Of a stretch of 32,097 nt of DNA, positions 14,875 to 23,131 are shown one piece after another (within the stretch, counting starts at the first letter, position 1; each line of letters begins with the position of its first letter). The position numbers and the translations under genes are program-made. The DNA is from CAYRAV01 sp964422365. Lineage in GTDB: Bacteria; Bacillota; Clostridia; Lachnospirales; Lachnospiraceae. Where the stretch lies: positions 1 through 32,097 of the forward strand of contig CAYRAV010000034.1 of the NCBI GenBank assembly GCA_964422365.1, in the 5' to 3' direction. The notes beneath the pieces were generated by a model. It did no database searches. It was given only the letters and a program-made list of their open reading frames with translations, and was not told the origin of the DNA.

Positions 14875-16458
14875 ATGAGAAAATTAAGGATAGTAAGAAT
14901 GTTAACCGCAGGTTTTACAGCGGGAGTGATGCTTGTTGGCAGCACAATTTCTTTGGCTGCTTCTGAGGAAAACATAACCGAAAAGAAAATTCTTAATTCT
15001 GTCAGTGAGAACATTACACAGATACAAGAGATATCCTTTGGCGAGAATGTACATGCTGAAACAGAACAATTGGGAAAGCCAAAGGCAATGCCGGTTGTGA
15101 TTGCAAATAAAGAAAAAAGCAATGCAAAAAATATTGTAACGAAAAATAGCATACAGGTAAGTGCGGATAATGCGATATCATATGCTTCCAAATCTAGTGT
15201 TTCTGTAAAAACAAGCAAAGCCTTTTTTAAAAAACTGCATGATAAGTTAACAGAAAGAAAAAAAAGTTTTACAATCACATATAAAGGGAACTATACAGAT
15301 ATTTACAAAGGAAATATAGAAACCATGTTTAAAAAGGCATGGAATCAGGATGATAAAAAAACAAGTGATGATTTTGATTATCTGTATCCTAATATTAAAG
15401 TATATGGATTTAGTATACCTTCTTATAGCAGTAAAAAAAGTGTATTCCAGTTTAAGATTGTTTATCGCGAATCAGCAGCACAGATGAAAAAAGTAAATAC
15501 CAAAATAAAAAGTGTGTTAAAATCTTTGAAATTATCAAAATTGAGTGATGAAGAAAAGGTAAAAAAAATTCATGATTACATCATTAACTTATTTTCCTAT
15601 GATAGAACATTAAGCAGATTTACAGCTTATGAGGGTTTGATCGATTCAAAACATACAACAGTCTGTCAGGGATATTCCGTTTTGATGTATAAGATGTTAA
15701 CAGAAGCAGGAGTGTCTTGCCGGTATGTAACAGGTCAGGCAGGAGGTGCACATGCATGGAATATTGTAAAGATAGGAGGAAAGTGGTATCATCTGGATGT
15801 TACATGGGATGATCCTGTTAGTAATATCCCACAATTGTCATATGATTATTTCTTAACAGGTGCCAATACAATTTCAATAGACCATGTATTGGATAAGGAA
15901 TTTCGAACAGCATCTTTTAAAAAGAACTATCCAATCAGTAAGAAGGATTATACATGGAAAAATAGTTCTACTAAGCCAAAGGACAAAGTAGATCAGGTTG
16001 TAGAAAAAAAACAGAAATTTAATAAAGAATTGGTTGCAGCCTTGAATCAGGTATTAGAATATGATACTGCAAGTGAATTAAATAAAAAAATATATGATGT
16101 ATATAAAGAAATTATTACAGGTGTATTTATGGATATGGAGGATAATTTATTCCTTTCTATGTATGAACAAGGTGATCCGGATAATATTCTGGGAACTGTA
16201 TTAAACAGTGCAGATGAAAAAATTCAAGAAGAAATCATCAAACCAATGAATGAATATATAGACAGTGAAGAGTTTGAAGATGCATATACAGCTGCCATTT
16301 TAGAGAATTATACATTAAATCAGTGGAATAAGTTAACTTCCTCACAGAAGAAAGCAGTGTTAGAACAATATATGATTGTAGAATTTGAGAAAAAATTACA
16401 AAGTATTTCTGCAAAAAAATCAGAAAAAATTATTTCAGAGATACTAAATGAGATATAG
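14875..16458 (+). CDS. Secreted transglutaminase-like domain protein
   Basis: The product is 527 residues, starting at the ATG at 14875 after GGGAGAAGGTGA. An N-terminal signal peptide (MRKLRIVRMLTAGFTAGVML, cleavage likely after ...SLAAS) implies export. A Lys-rich spacer leads to a transglutaminase-like (papain-fold) core at about residues 220-320 with a complete catalytic triad: Cys264 in TTVCQGYS, His293 in GAHAWNIV and Asp308 in YHLDVTWDDP. In Clostridia such proteins are thought to act on extracellular peptides or wall proteins, but substrates are mostly unknown. The C-terminal 170 residues are helical and acidic, with no recognised domain and no LPxTG motif or membrane anchor. A hairpin terminator follows the stop. 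Confidence 0.85.
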   Translation: MRKLRIVRMLTAGFTAGVMLVGSTISLAASEENITEKKILNSVSENITQIQEISFGENVHAETEQLGKPKAMPVVIANKEKSNAKNIVTKNSIQVSADNAISYASKSSVSVKTSKAFFKKLHDKLTERKKSFTITYKGNYTDIYKGNIETMFKKAWNQDDKKTSDDFDYLYPNIKVYGFSIPSYSSKKSVFQFKIVYRESAAQMKKVNTKIKSVLKSLKLSKLSDEEKVKKIHDYIINLFSYDRTLSRFTAYEGLIDSKHTTVCQGYSVLMYKMLTEAGVSCRYVTGQAGGAHAWNIVKIGGKWYHLDVTWDDPVSNIPQLSYDYFLTGANTISIDHVLDKEFRTASFKKNYPISKKDYTWKNSSTKPKDKVDQVVEKKQKFNKELVAALNQVLEYDTASELNKKIYDVYKEIITGVFMDMEDNLFLSMYEQGDPDNILGTVLNSADEKIQEEIIKPMNEYIDSEEFEDAYTAAILENYTLNQWNKLTSSQKKAVLEQYMIVEFEKKLQSISAKKSEKIISEILNEI

Positions 16459-16470
16459 CAAAGTGAAAAT

Positions 16471-16498
16471 AAAGCCTTGTGTAAATACACAAGGCTTT
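16471..16498 (+). terminator. Terminator after the transglutaminase-like gene
   Basis: AAAGCCTTGTGT pairs with ACACAAGGCTTT around the loop AAAT, followed by a short, imperfect T-rich tail (GTTAT). It lies just after the stop codon at 16458. Confidence 0.75.
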
Positions 16499-16559
16499 GT
16501 TATAATGAAAAAGTGTGAAATAACTTAAAGACTTTATAAAAAATATAATATTTTTTGCC

Positions 16560-16723
16560 TAAAGTGTGTTTGAAAATTGCTTGTTACAGGATATGCATCA
16601 TAGTTTGTGGGGAATTTAGGGCAAATATCCATACCTTATCGGACAAAGTCCGCCAGCGAATGGGTATGAATTGCGGTATGCCTGGATAGGGAGGCAAAGT
16701 GGGACATGCAGATTGCAGTATTA
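16560..16723 (+). mobile_element. TA-type MITE copy D, right end lost
   Basis: TA followed by AAGTGTGTTTGAAAATTGC opens the element. Family internal sequences follow: CTTGTTACAGGATATGCATC, TATCGGACAAAGTCCGCCAG (a small hairpin), GGGTATGAATTGCGGTATGC and CATGCAGATTGC. The right inverted end is missing. It ends about 65 bases before the exonuclease start, so it occupies that gene's leader. Confidence 0.7.
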
Positions 16724-16787
16724 CAAGTCTGATTTCTGCCAGATTGCTGTAGGATTTTTGATTAAAAATAAAAGATGGAGGTATGAG

Positions 16788-17540
16788 ATGAAATTTATAT
16801 CATGGAATGTAAATGGATTGAGAGCATGTGTAGGAAAAGGGTTTTTGGAATATTTTAAAGATTCAGATGCAGATATATTTTGCATACAAGAAACAAAACT
16901 GCAGAAAGGGCAGATTGACTTGCAAATAGAGGGGTATTATCAATATTGGAACTATGCAGAAAAAAAGGGTTATTCAGGAACTGCTGTTTTTACCAAAAAA
17001 AAGCCTGTTTCTGTACAGTATGGTTTGGGAATAGAAAAACATGACAAAGAAGGACGTGTCATTACATTAGAATTTGAAAAATTTTATTTTGTTACAGTCT
17101 ATACACCAAATTCTCAAAGTGAATTGGCAAGATTAGAGTATAGAATGGAGTGGGAAGATGATTTTCGCAGATTTTTAAAACAATTGGAAGAAAAAAAGCC
17201 AGTCATTTTCTGTGGGGATTTTAATGTGGCACATAAAGAAATAGATTTAAAAAATCCAAAGACCAATCGGAAAAATGCAGGCTTTACAGATGAAGAAAGA
17301 CAAAAATTTACAGAACTGACAGAGGCAGGTTTTATTGATACATTCAGATATTTTTACCCTGACAAAGAAGGAATTTATTCATGGTGGTCCTATCGTTTTA
17401 ATGCTCGTGCAAAAAATGCAGGATGGCGTATTGATTATTTTATGGTATCAGATTCTTTAAAAGAATATCTTTTAGATGCAGCAATTGATACAGAAATCTT
17501 AGGTTCTGACCATTGTCCGGTTATTTTAGAAATGAAGTAA
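16788..17540 (+). CDS. exoA: Exodeoxyribonuclease III / AP endonuclease
   Basis: The product is 250 residues, the usual size for the Xth/ExoA family. The ATG at 16788 follows AAGATGGAGG with 8-base spacing. The frame is open 39 codons further upstream, but that part is element sequence. The enzyme cleaves abasic sites and removes 3' blocking groups in base excision repair. Visible motifs are MKFISWNVNGLRACV, the metal-binding Glu in IFCIQETKLQ, VYTPNSQ, the Asp/Asn pair in FCGDFNVAH, the substrate-binding WWSYRFNARAKNAGWRIDY and the catalytic Asp-His in LGSDHCPV. All catalytic residues are present. It stands alone, with non-coding repeat sequence on both sides. Confidence 0.95.
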   Translation: MKFISWNVNGLRACVGKGFLEYFKDSDADIFCIQETKLQKGQIDLQIEGYYQYWNYAEKKGYSGTAVFTKKKPVSVQYGLGIEKHDKEGRVITLEFEKFYFVTVYTPNSQSELARLEYRMEWEDDFRRFLKQLEEKKPVIFCGDFNVAHKEIDLKNPKTNRKNAGFTDEERQKFTELTEAGFIDTFRYFYPDKEGIYSWWSYRFNARAKNAGWRIDYFMVSDSLKEYLLDAAIDTEILGSDHCPVILEMK

Positions 17541-17665
17541 CAAAGCATGTAAAATGAAACTCCATTTTTTCTGTATTTTACACAAAAATAAATCAAGATT
17601 TCGATAATAATTGCTAAAAATAGAGAAAAATAAGAATAAGATAGAGAAAAAAGCCATAACATGAT

Positions 17666-17806
17666 ATAATATGAACACTTGGCGAGGTATTTTCGAGCCT
17701 AGTGAGAATATATGCAGAAGTACTAGGAGAGGTATTACACGAGCCAAAGTACTTCAGCATAATATGAACACTTGGCGAGGTATTTTCGAGCCTCTAAAAG
17801 TTTCAT
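17666..17806 (+). repeat. Three tandem hairpins with a shared loop sequence
   Basis: Cores at 17681-17699, 17726-17745 and 17774-17792 share the pattern GG-n-GAGGTATT...CGAGCC. The first and third sit in a perfect 35-bp direct repeat (17666-17700 and 17759-17793) that begins ATAATATGAACACTTGGC. Flanking arms can pair: CACT-t-GGC with GCC-t-AGTG around core 1, and GAAGTACT with AGTACTTC around core 2. Core 3 pairs only weakly (ATGAA/TTCAT). The middle arms differ in sequence from the outer ones but remain complementary. The array lies 30-170 bases before the next start codon. Its function is unknown. Confidence 0.7.
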
Positions 17807-17835
17807 TAGTAAGAGTAGAATAGGCAGGGAATAAT

Positions 17836-18747
17836 ATGGAATTATTAAATCTGAAGGTAACACACAAAAAATTTGGTACAGGAGTCATAATTTCAAATGA
17901 TGAAAATAAGGTTATTGTACACTTTCCAGGCATAAATAGTGAAAAAAAATTTGTTTATCCAGATGCATTTGAAAAGTTTCTGCAAATAGATGAACAACAT
18001 AGTACGGAAGAAGTCAAAAAAGCATTTGTTAAAGTGCAAGAACAGATGAAGGAAAAACAAGAAGAAAGAAAGAAAAAAGAAGAACAGGAAAAGATAAAAC
18101 ATTTAGAAAAAGAATTATTACATGATCTTATTTTGTCTAATAACAAAAAGGTTGAAAAGAAGAGTACAAAAAGAGTAAAAATACAACCTCAAAAGTATGC
18201 AAATATTGCTATTAGAAGGGATATGTCAGAAGCAGTATTAGAAGAGGGGATAGAGGAATTTCTAAAGGCAGGAAAATTTTTACTTACATTTCAGAATAAG
18301 AAAAAAGAACGCAATCAATGGGCGGATTATAAGAAATCCACTTTTGGAATTTTAACGAGTGTACCTTTAGGGCAGAGTGAAGCGGAACGAAAGATAAGCG
18401 GAATATTTATGACAGATTCTTTTCAAATGGAGGGTGAAGATGGCGGCTATATTTTAATAAACAGTCAGTATCGGATTGCTCTGAGTATAGAGGAAATGGA
18501 ACAGATAAAATTTTGGAAGTATTATTTTAATCCGGAGGACTTCGAAGCAATAAAATTCCCAGGAGAAGAATATTGTTATTTTAGTGATAATCAGGCGGCA
18601 CAGATACTATTGAAATTATATGAGGTGAAGCAGACAGAAAAAGAAAAGCAGTTAGTAGGAAAATGTCTGGATTATTTCTGTAGAGTAAAAAAATTAGATT
18701 TATGTAAATTAGGAAAACCAGAAGGGCCGCTTACACAACATAGTTGA
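17836..18747 (+). CDS. Conserved-looking protein of unknown function
   Basis: The product is 303 residues, with the ATG at 17836 after GGCAGGGAA. The first 50 residues (VTHKKFGTGVIISNDENKVI, then VHFPG) form a small beta-rich module resembling the KOW/CarD-like start found in some Clostridial proteins. A very charged Glu/Lys segment (about 58-105) is a probable coiled coil. The C-terminal half (about 115-300) looks globular, with FGILTSVPLGQSEAERKISG, a motif DGGYILINSQYRIALS and an Arg/Lys-rich end. There is no signal peptide, membrane segment or catalytic motif that I recognise. Three hairpin repeats precede it and may belong to its leader. A cytoplasmic nucleic-acid-associated role is possible but only inferred from the N-terminal module. 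Confidence 0.7.
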   Translation: MELLNLKVTHKKFGTGVIISNDENKVIVHFPGINSEKKFVYPDAFEKFLQIDEQHSTEEVKKAFVKVQEQMKEKQEERKKKEEQEKIKHLEKELLHDLILSNNKKVEKKSTKRVKIQPQKYANIAIRRDMSEAVLEEGIEEFLKAGKFLLTFQNKKKERNQWADYKKSTFGILTSVPLGQSEAERKISGIFMTDSFQMEGEDGGYILINSQYRIALSIEEMEQIKFWKYYFNPEDFEAIKFPGEEYCYFSDNQAAQILLKLYEVKQTEKEKQLVGKCLDYFCRVKKLDLCKLGKPEGPLTQHS

Positions 18748-18884
18748 AAGAAAAGAGTAAAAATAGTTATATTTTATTATAGCTGTTTAAATGATAATAG
18801 ATTATATAAGTGAATAATTAATAGAATGTATAGACAGAAAGCTTTTGCAAAATAGCGAATAAAATGGCTGTGGAGTAAAGGCTT

Positions 18885-18913
18885 TTGCTTTATGCAATCA
18901 TTTCTGGTACAAT
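18885..18913 (+). promoter_or_regulatory. Candidate promoter for the C39-like peptidase gene
   Basis: TTGCTT (18885-18890), a 17-nt spacer and TACAAT (18908-18913), with TGG before the -10. The MITE copy at 18971-19124 lies between this promoter and the start codon at 19229. Confidence 0.45.
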
Positions 18914-18970
18914 GGATATGAAGTATTGACGTTAAATCTGCCTCTTTTATTGGCAGCACTACTTCCAAGC

Positions 18971-19124
18971 CGCAATGCAGGCTGCATTGAATGAATCTGG
19001 ACCAAATATCCATACCTTATCGGACAAAGTCCGCCAGCCTGAACAGGCATGGATTGCGGTATGCCCAAATAGTACACAAAGCAGGGTGTGCAGATTGCAA
19101 CAATCAATTTTCGAACACACTCTA
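18971..19124 (+). mobile_element. TA-type MITE copy E
   Basis: It contains GCAGGCTGCATTGAATGAAT, the hairpin CGGACAAAGTCCG, ATTGCGGTATGCCC and TGCAGATTGC, and ends AATTTTCGAACACACTC-TA. Immediately after the TA the sequence GAGTGTGTCTG begins. This makes the 18-bp palindrome ACACACTCTAGAGTGTGT (19115-19132), as if two element ends met. The left inverted end is missing. Confidence 0.7.
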
Positions 19125-19228
19125 GAGTGTGTCTGTTATGATGTATGGTTGAATAAAAACATATATAATATATTAAGAAATTTATAAATAATGATATTAA
19201 GGTAAGATATCAAGGAGTACTTTTAATT

Positions 19229-20110
19229 ATGAGAAAAAAAACATTATTTCATTGCTGCATAGCAGGAATAAATTTTATGATGGCTGGTTTGCTGCTTTTT
19301 GATGGTATACCAAATGAAATACAAAAGAGATGCCAGCAATTTATATCAGAAGAAACTTCGGTATCAATAACAAATAAAAATGCAGAAGAAATATATCCAA
19401 ATATAAGTTTGAATATGGACTTATATGCGGTAAAAAAATTAGAATCTGAAGCCGAAGGGGAGGAACAAGGGATTGAATCTGATGAAGAAGTGTATACATT
19501 TTCTCAGGGACCAGTTGCTTGGGAAACAAGAAGGATATGGTCTGGAAAATGGGGAGATATGACGGTTGATGGCAACCGTTTTGGAGCATTTGGATGTGGT
19601 TTCTGCTGTATGGCAAATATATATTGTACTTTAACAGAATATCAGGCATCCCCTATAGATGTATATCAATATGCCAAACAAACTACTAATTATGCACCAT
19701 CTATTGGCTCAGCAGCAATTGCTTGGAAGTATATGAAACAGGTTCTAAAGAACATGGGAATGGAAACAGAATTGAAAAATAAGACATTAGAAATAAAAGA
19801 TTTTCAAAATGATGTAGAGCAGTCAAAGGCAATGATTGTATTAGTAAATAGCAATGAAGATGATAGCTTTTGGAAAGATACACCAGGGCATTATGTTACT
19901 ATTTGGCGATATAATTCAGATACTGGAACCGTATTAGTAGGAGATTCCGGTGATCCTGACAGAAATAGACAAAGAATAGATTTGGAAACTGTATATAAAG
20001 CAATGAAAACATCAAGTGAATATCAATATTTAATGATAAATAAGTATCAGGAAGAAAATAATATCTGGCAGTGGAATCAAATTACGGAAAAGTGGATTTC
20101 ACCTGAATGA
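19229..20110 (+). CDS. Secreted C39-like cysteine peptidase
   Basis: The product is 293 residues, with the ATG at 19229 after CAAGGAGT. A short basic start and hydrophobic segment (LFHCCIAGINFMMAGLLLF) act as a signal peptide or membrane anchor. An acidic linker leads to a papain-like domain of the Peptidase_C39_2 type: a Cys in FGAFGCGFCCMANIY (Cys123, Cys126 and Cys127 are candidates; the family pattern favours Cys123), His221 in PGHYVTIWRY and Asp239 in LVGDSGDP. In C39 transporters this fold removes double-glycine leader peptides. Stand-alone secreted forms act on unknown peptides. No transporter domain is attached, and no lantibiotic-like precursor was found next to it. The next gene follows after about 60 bases. 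Confidence 0.8.
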   Translation: MRKKTLFHCCIAGINFMMAGLLLFDGIPNEIQKRCQQFISEETSVSITNKNAEEIYPNISLNMDLYAVKKLESEAEGEEQGIESDEEVYTFSQGPVAWETRRIWSGKWGDMTVDGNRFGAFGCGFCCMANIYCTLTEYQASPIDVYQYAKQTTNYAPSIGSAAIAWKYMKQVLKNMGMETELKNKTLEIKDFQNDVEQSKAMIVLVNSNEDDSFWKDTPGHYVTIWRYNSDTGTVLVGDSGDPDRNRQRIDLETVYKAMKTSSEYQYLMINKYQEENNIWQWNQITEKWISPE

Positions 20111-20173
20111 TAAAACAGCCATAAGCGTTAATGAAAGAGGAGAAAACAAAAATTTGAGGAAGTGGTAGAAGTA

Positions 20174-20860
20174 ATGCAATATAATAAAATAAAACAGGCA
20201 ATTTTCATAGAACGTCCGAACCGTTTTATTGCCCATGTAGAAATGGATGGAAAATTAGAAGTCTGCCATGTGAAAAATACAGGACGTTGTAAGGAACTGC
20301 TCATAAAAGGAAAAACTGTATTTATAGAAGAAAGTGATAATCCAGACAGAAAGACAAAATATGATTTAATTGCAGTAAGTAAAGATGGGATGCTTATCAA
20401 TATAGATTCACAGGCACCTAATAAAGCAGCAGTGGAATGGATAGAGCAGGGAGGAATTTATAAAAAAGAGGATATTATTTTAATGAAACCAGAAAAAAAA
20501 TATGGTAATTCAAGATTTGACATATATGTAGAAAGCAAGCAGGAAAAGGCATTTATTGAAATAAAAGGAGTAACATTAGAAAATAAAGGTGTTGCAGTAT
20601 TTCCAGATGCACCTACCGAGAGAGGTTTGAAACATATTTATGAATTGGCAGATTGTGTGAAACATGGTTACAAAGCATATCTTTTGTTTGTGCTTCAATT
20701 TGAAGGAGCTAAATATTTGATTCCTAATGATGATACACAGCCTGAATTCCGTCAAGCACTAAAGGCGGCAAGAGAGGCAGACGTGAAAATACTTGCATAT
20801 GAATGTAAGGTAGAACAGGATATGATCTGTATAACAAAACAAGTTGAGATAAAAATTTGA
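20174..20860 (+). CDS. sfsA: SfsA family protein (sugar fermentation stimulation protein)
   Basis: The product is 228 residues from the ATG at 20174, which follows TTGAGGAAG. A GTG at 20162 would add four residues but fits the ribosome site less well. SfsA family features are visible: FIERPNRFIAHVEMDGK near the N-terminus, CHVKNTGRCKELL, RKTKYDLIAV and FIEIKGVTLE (the acidic nuclease-like motif). Also present are FPDAPTERGLKHIYEL and LFVLQFEGAKYLIPNDDTQPEF. The fold combines an OB-like DNA-binding part with a restriction-endonuclease-like core. The name comes from a maltose-utilisation phenotype in E. coli, and the true biochemical role is unclear. It is cytoplasmic and probably co-transcribed with the preceding peptidase gene. 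Confidence 0.95.
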   Translation: MQYNKIKQAIFIERPNRFIAHVEMDGKLEVCHVKNTGRCKELLIKGKTVFIEESDNPDRKTKYDLIAVSKDGMLINIDSQAPNKAAVEWIEQGGIYKKEDIILMKPEKKYGNSRFDIYVESKQEKAFIEIKGVTLENKGVAVFPDAPTERGLKHIYELADCVKHGYKAYLLFVLQFEGAKYLIPNDDTQPEFRQALKAAREADVKILAYECKVEQDMICITKQVEIKI

Positions 20861-20865
20861 TAGAA

Positions 20866-20894
20866 TTGACTTTTGTATACAGGGTTGCTATACT
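20866..20894 (+). promoter_or_regulatory. Sigma-A promoter for the NYN/OST-HTH gene
   Basis: TTGACT (20866-20871), a 17-nt spacer and TATACT (20889-20894), with TGC immediately before the -10. The predicted leader is about 135 nt. Confidence 0.65.
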
Positions 20895-20943
20895 CAAGAT
20901 AAGAAATAATATAAGTCAGGGCTGAGTTGATAATGTGATAATT

Positions 20944-20970
20944 AGAAAAGAAACCTGATTAGTCTTTTCT
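20944..20970 (+). promoter_or_regulatory. Leader hairpin before the NYN gene
   Basis: AGAAAAGA (20944-20951) pairs exactly with TCTTTTCT (20963-20970). CCTGATT in its loop could alternatively pair with AGTCAGG upstream at about 20916, so two structures exclude each other. A T-rich stretch follows (GGCTTTGCTTTTG). It may be a terminator for read-through from sfsA or an attenuator. I do not recognise a riboswitch class. Confidence 0.4.
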
Positions 20971-21035
20971 GGCTTTGCTTTTGTCCGCAGTTCTAAATAA
21001 TTACAATAATGTATAAGGATGGTAAAACATATAAT

Positions 21036-22088
21036 ATGAAACAAAGTAAAAATTATGACAATTTAGATGATAAAAAGTTTGCTGTGTTAATTGATTCAGA
21101 TAATATATCAGCGAGATACATAGAAAAAATACTGGATGAAATGACAAGACATGGAATGGTCACATATAAACGAATTTATGGTGATTGGACAAGTCCAAGA
21201 GCTGCAAAATGGAGAAGTGAATTATTAGAAAATGGCATTACACCAATCCAACAGTTTAACAATACAATTGGAAAAAATGCAACAGATTCTGCATTGATTA
21301 TTGATGCTATGGATATTTTATATACAGAAAATGTAGATGGTTTCTGTATCGTATCCAGCGATGGAGATTTTACAAGACTAGCAAGCCGTTTAAGAGAATC
21401 TGGAATGGAAGTAATTGGTATGGGAGAAGAAAAAACACCAAGATCTTTTAGAGCAGCATGTACCGTATTCACTAATCTTGAGATTCTGCTAGATGATGAA
21501 AATGAGGACAGGCAGGAAGAACTGGTGGAAAATAACGAAAATGTATTAGACAAGAAGAAAACGGAATGGAGGCAGAAAAATAATATCATAAGAAATAATA
21601 AGGTTCCAAGAAAAGCAATTGAAAAAGCAATTGCTGATATTATAATTGAAAATGAAAATAAGGGTAGAATTACAACTTTAGGAGAAGTTGGGAATAAACT
21701 TGTAAAAAAATATCCGGATTTTGATGTGAGAAATTATGGTTATAGTTTGTTATCTAAATTTTTAGAAGAGATATCAACTTTTCAGTTGAAAAACGAAAAT
21801 AAAGTTCTTACTATTTCTTTAAAGGAAAATGAAAAAGGTACAGCAGAAATTGTTGAATATATCAAAAATGTAGTGAGATGCCGGGGAAAAAATGGTATAG
21901 GGTTAAGTCAGCTTAGTAATCTAATACATGGAAAATATCAAGATTTTAATGTAAAAGATTTTGGGTATTCCCAATTATCAAAATTTGTACAGAGTCTGGA
22001 TAAAATTATGGTACTAGATGATGGAGATAATACAAGAATTGCATGCTGGAAAGAGGCAAAAAGCCCACAGCAGGCAGATGAGACATGA
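21036..22088 (+). CDS. NYN-domain ribonuclease-like protein with two OST-HTH domains
   Basis: The product is 350 residues from the ATG at 21036, which follows AAGGATGG. An in-frame ATG at 21009 would add nine residues but has no ribosome site. The N-terminal NYN (PIN-like, LabA/DUF88) domain has the conserved acidic residues of the metal site in FAVLIDSDNIS, DSALIIDAMD and IVSSDGDFTRL. The C-terminal half has two related OST-HTH/LOTUS units. Each carries a V-R/K-x-[YF]-GYS-x-L-SKF motif (VRNYGYSLLSKF, then VKDFGYSQLSKF). OST-HTH domains bind RNA and NYN domains cleave it, so an RNA-processing or RNA-decay role is likely, but the target is unknown. It is cytoplasmic and transcribed from its own promoter. 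AT-rich inverted sequences follow the stop. Confidence 0.9.
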   Translation: MKQSKNYDNLDDKKFAVLIDSDNISARYIEKILDEMTRHGMVTYKRIYGDWTSPRAAKWRSELLENGITPIQQFNNTIGKNATDSALIIDAMDILYTENVDGFCIVSSDGDFTRLASRLRESGMEVIGMGEEKTPRSFRAACTVFTNLEILLDDENEDRQEELVENNENVLDKKKTEWRQKNNIIRNNKVPRKAIEKAIADIIIENENKGRITTLGEVGNKLVKKYPDFDVRNYGYSLLSKFLEEISTFQLKNENKVLTISLKENEKGTAEIVEYIKNVVRCRGKNGIGLSQLSNLIHGKYQDFNVKDFGYSQLSKFVQSLDKIMVLDDGDNTRIACWKEAKSPQQADET

Positions 22089-22253
22089 AATTCATAATTT
22101 TTTTGACAAAAATTATATTTTAGAAATGCTGATTTAGTATGGATGAATAGTAACAGAGCAGGAAGAGGTGGCTTTCATATCACTTGATAAAATTAAGCTT
22201 TTTTGATTTATAACAAACTGCTGCAAAAATACAAGAAAAGTGAAGTGTATATT

Positions 22254-23065
22254 GTGAAAAAGTACATTAAAATGGATAAAAATTATATAATAAGTAAAGT
22301 TACTGTATATGTGATATTAAGAACACTCGTTGTGTTAACAATGATTCGCCAGTTTTTTATGGGGAATTGGAACAATGTGTTTATATGTGTATTAACAATG
22401 CTTTTATTTTTGATACCTGCTTTTATTGGAAAGCAGCTAAAATAGAATTTCCTAATGTATTAGAAACAATTATTTTTTTGTTTATTTATGCGGCAGAGAT
22501 ATTAGGAGAAATCAATAACTTTTATGGCACCATCCCAAACTGGGATACGATGCTGCATACTATTAATGGTTTCTTATGTGCAGCCATCGGTTTTTCATTA
22601 ATTGACATATTGAATCGAAGTGAAATGTTTCATATAAATTTGTCACCTATATTTGTTGCGTTAATCGCTTTTTGCTTTTCCATGACAATTGGTGTTTTGT
22701 GGGAATTTTTTGAATTTAGTATGGACCATTATTTTTATATGGATACCCAGAAAGATACAATTGTACAAAATATTTCGTCTGTTACTTTGGAGCCTGAAGG
22801 CAAGAATAAAGCGGTAGTTATTAAAAATATTTTGAAAACAGAGATTTATTCAGTGAACAAAGATGGAGAAACGCAAATAACGACAATTGAAAATGAATAT
22901 TTGGATGTGGGCATTAATGATACGATGAAAGACCTGTTTGTGAATTTTATTGGTGCAGTTGTGTTTTCTGTTATTGGTCTGTTATATATCAGAGATAGGG
23001 ACAAATATAAATTTATTACAAATTTTATACCAGTTATGCAAAAAAATCAAGAAGAGGAAGAGTGA
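22254..23065 (+). pseudogene. YjdF/DUF2238-like membrane protein, frameshifted
   Basis: A likely GTG start at 22254 opens a frame with two hydrophobic helices (ILRTLVVLTMIRQFF; VFICVLTMLLFLIPAFIG) that stops at 22443-22445 (TAG). The continuation is in another frame: IEFPNVLETIIFLFIYAAEI, then WDTMLHTINGFLCAAIGFSL, FCFSMTIGVLWEFFEF and a final helix (FVNFIGAVVFSVIGLLYI). One extra A in the AAAA run near 22438-22441 would restore GKQLKIEFPNVLE. The WDTxLHTxNGFL motif is typical of DUF2238-type integral membrane proteins of unknown function. About 270 residues result if repaired. The lesion is one base in a homopolymer, so sequencing error, phase variation and real decay are all possible. Confidence 0.75.
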
Positions 23066-23131
23066 AAAAGTAATAGTCGTTTGAATGTCAAAAGCGTTTT
23101 TTATTTCTTTGTGATAGTATATGGTATTTGT

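Noticed and set aside
16671..16787. Upstream extension of exonuclease III
   Set aside because: It encodes MITE sequence, while the family begins MKFISWNVNG at 16788.
17666..17806. Possible CRISPR array
   Set aside because: Only three units, unequal cores, repeats longer than the spacers would allow, and no cas genes. Pairing arms fit hairpins better.
19229..20110. Bacteriocin-processing C39 transporter
   Set aside because: No membrane-spanning ABC portion is attached, and no precursor peptide with a double-glycine leader was found next to the gene.
20895..21035. Riboswitch before the NYN gene
   Set aside because: There is a hairpin and an alternative pairing, but no conserved core of a riboswitch class that I recognise.
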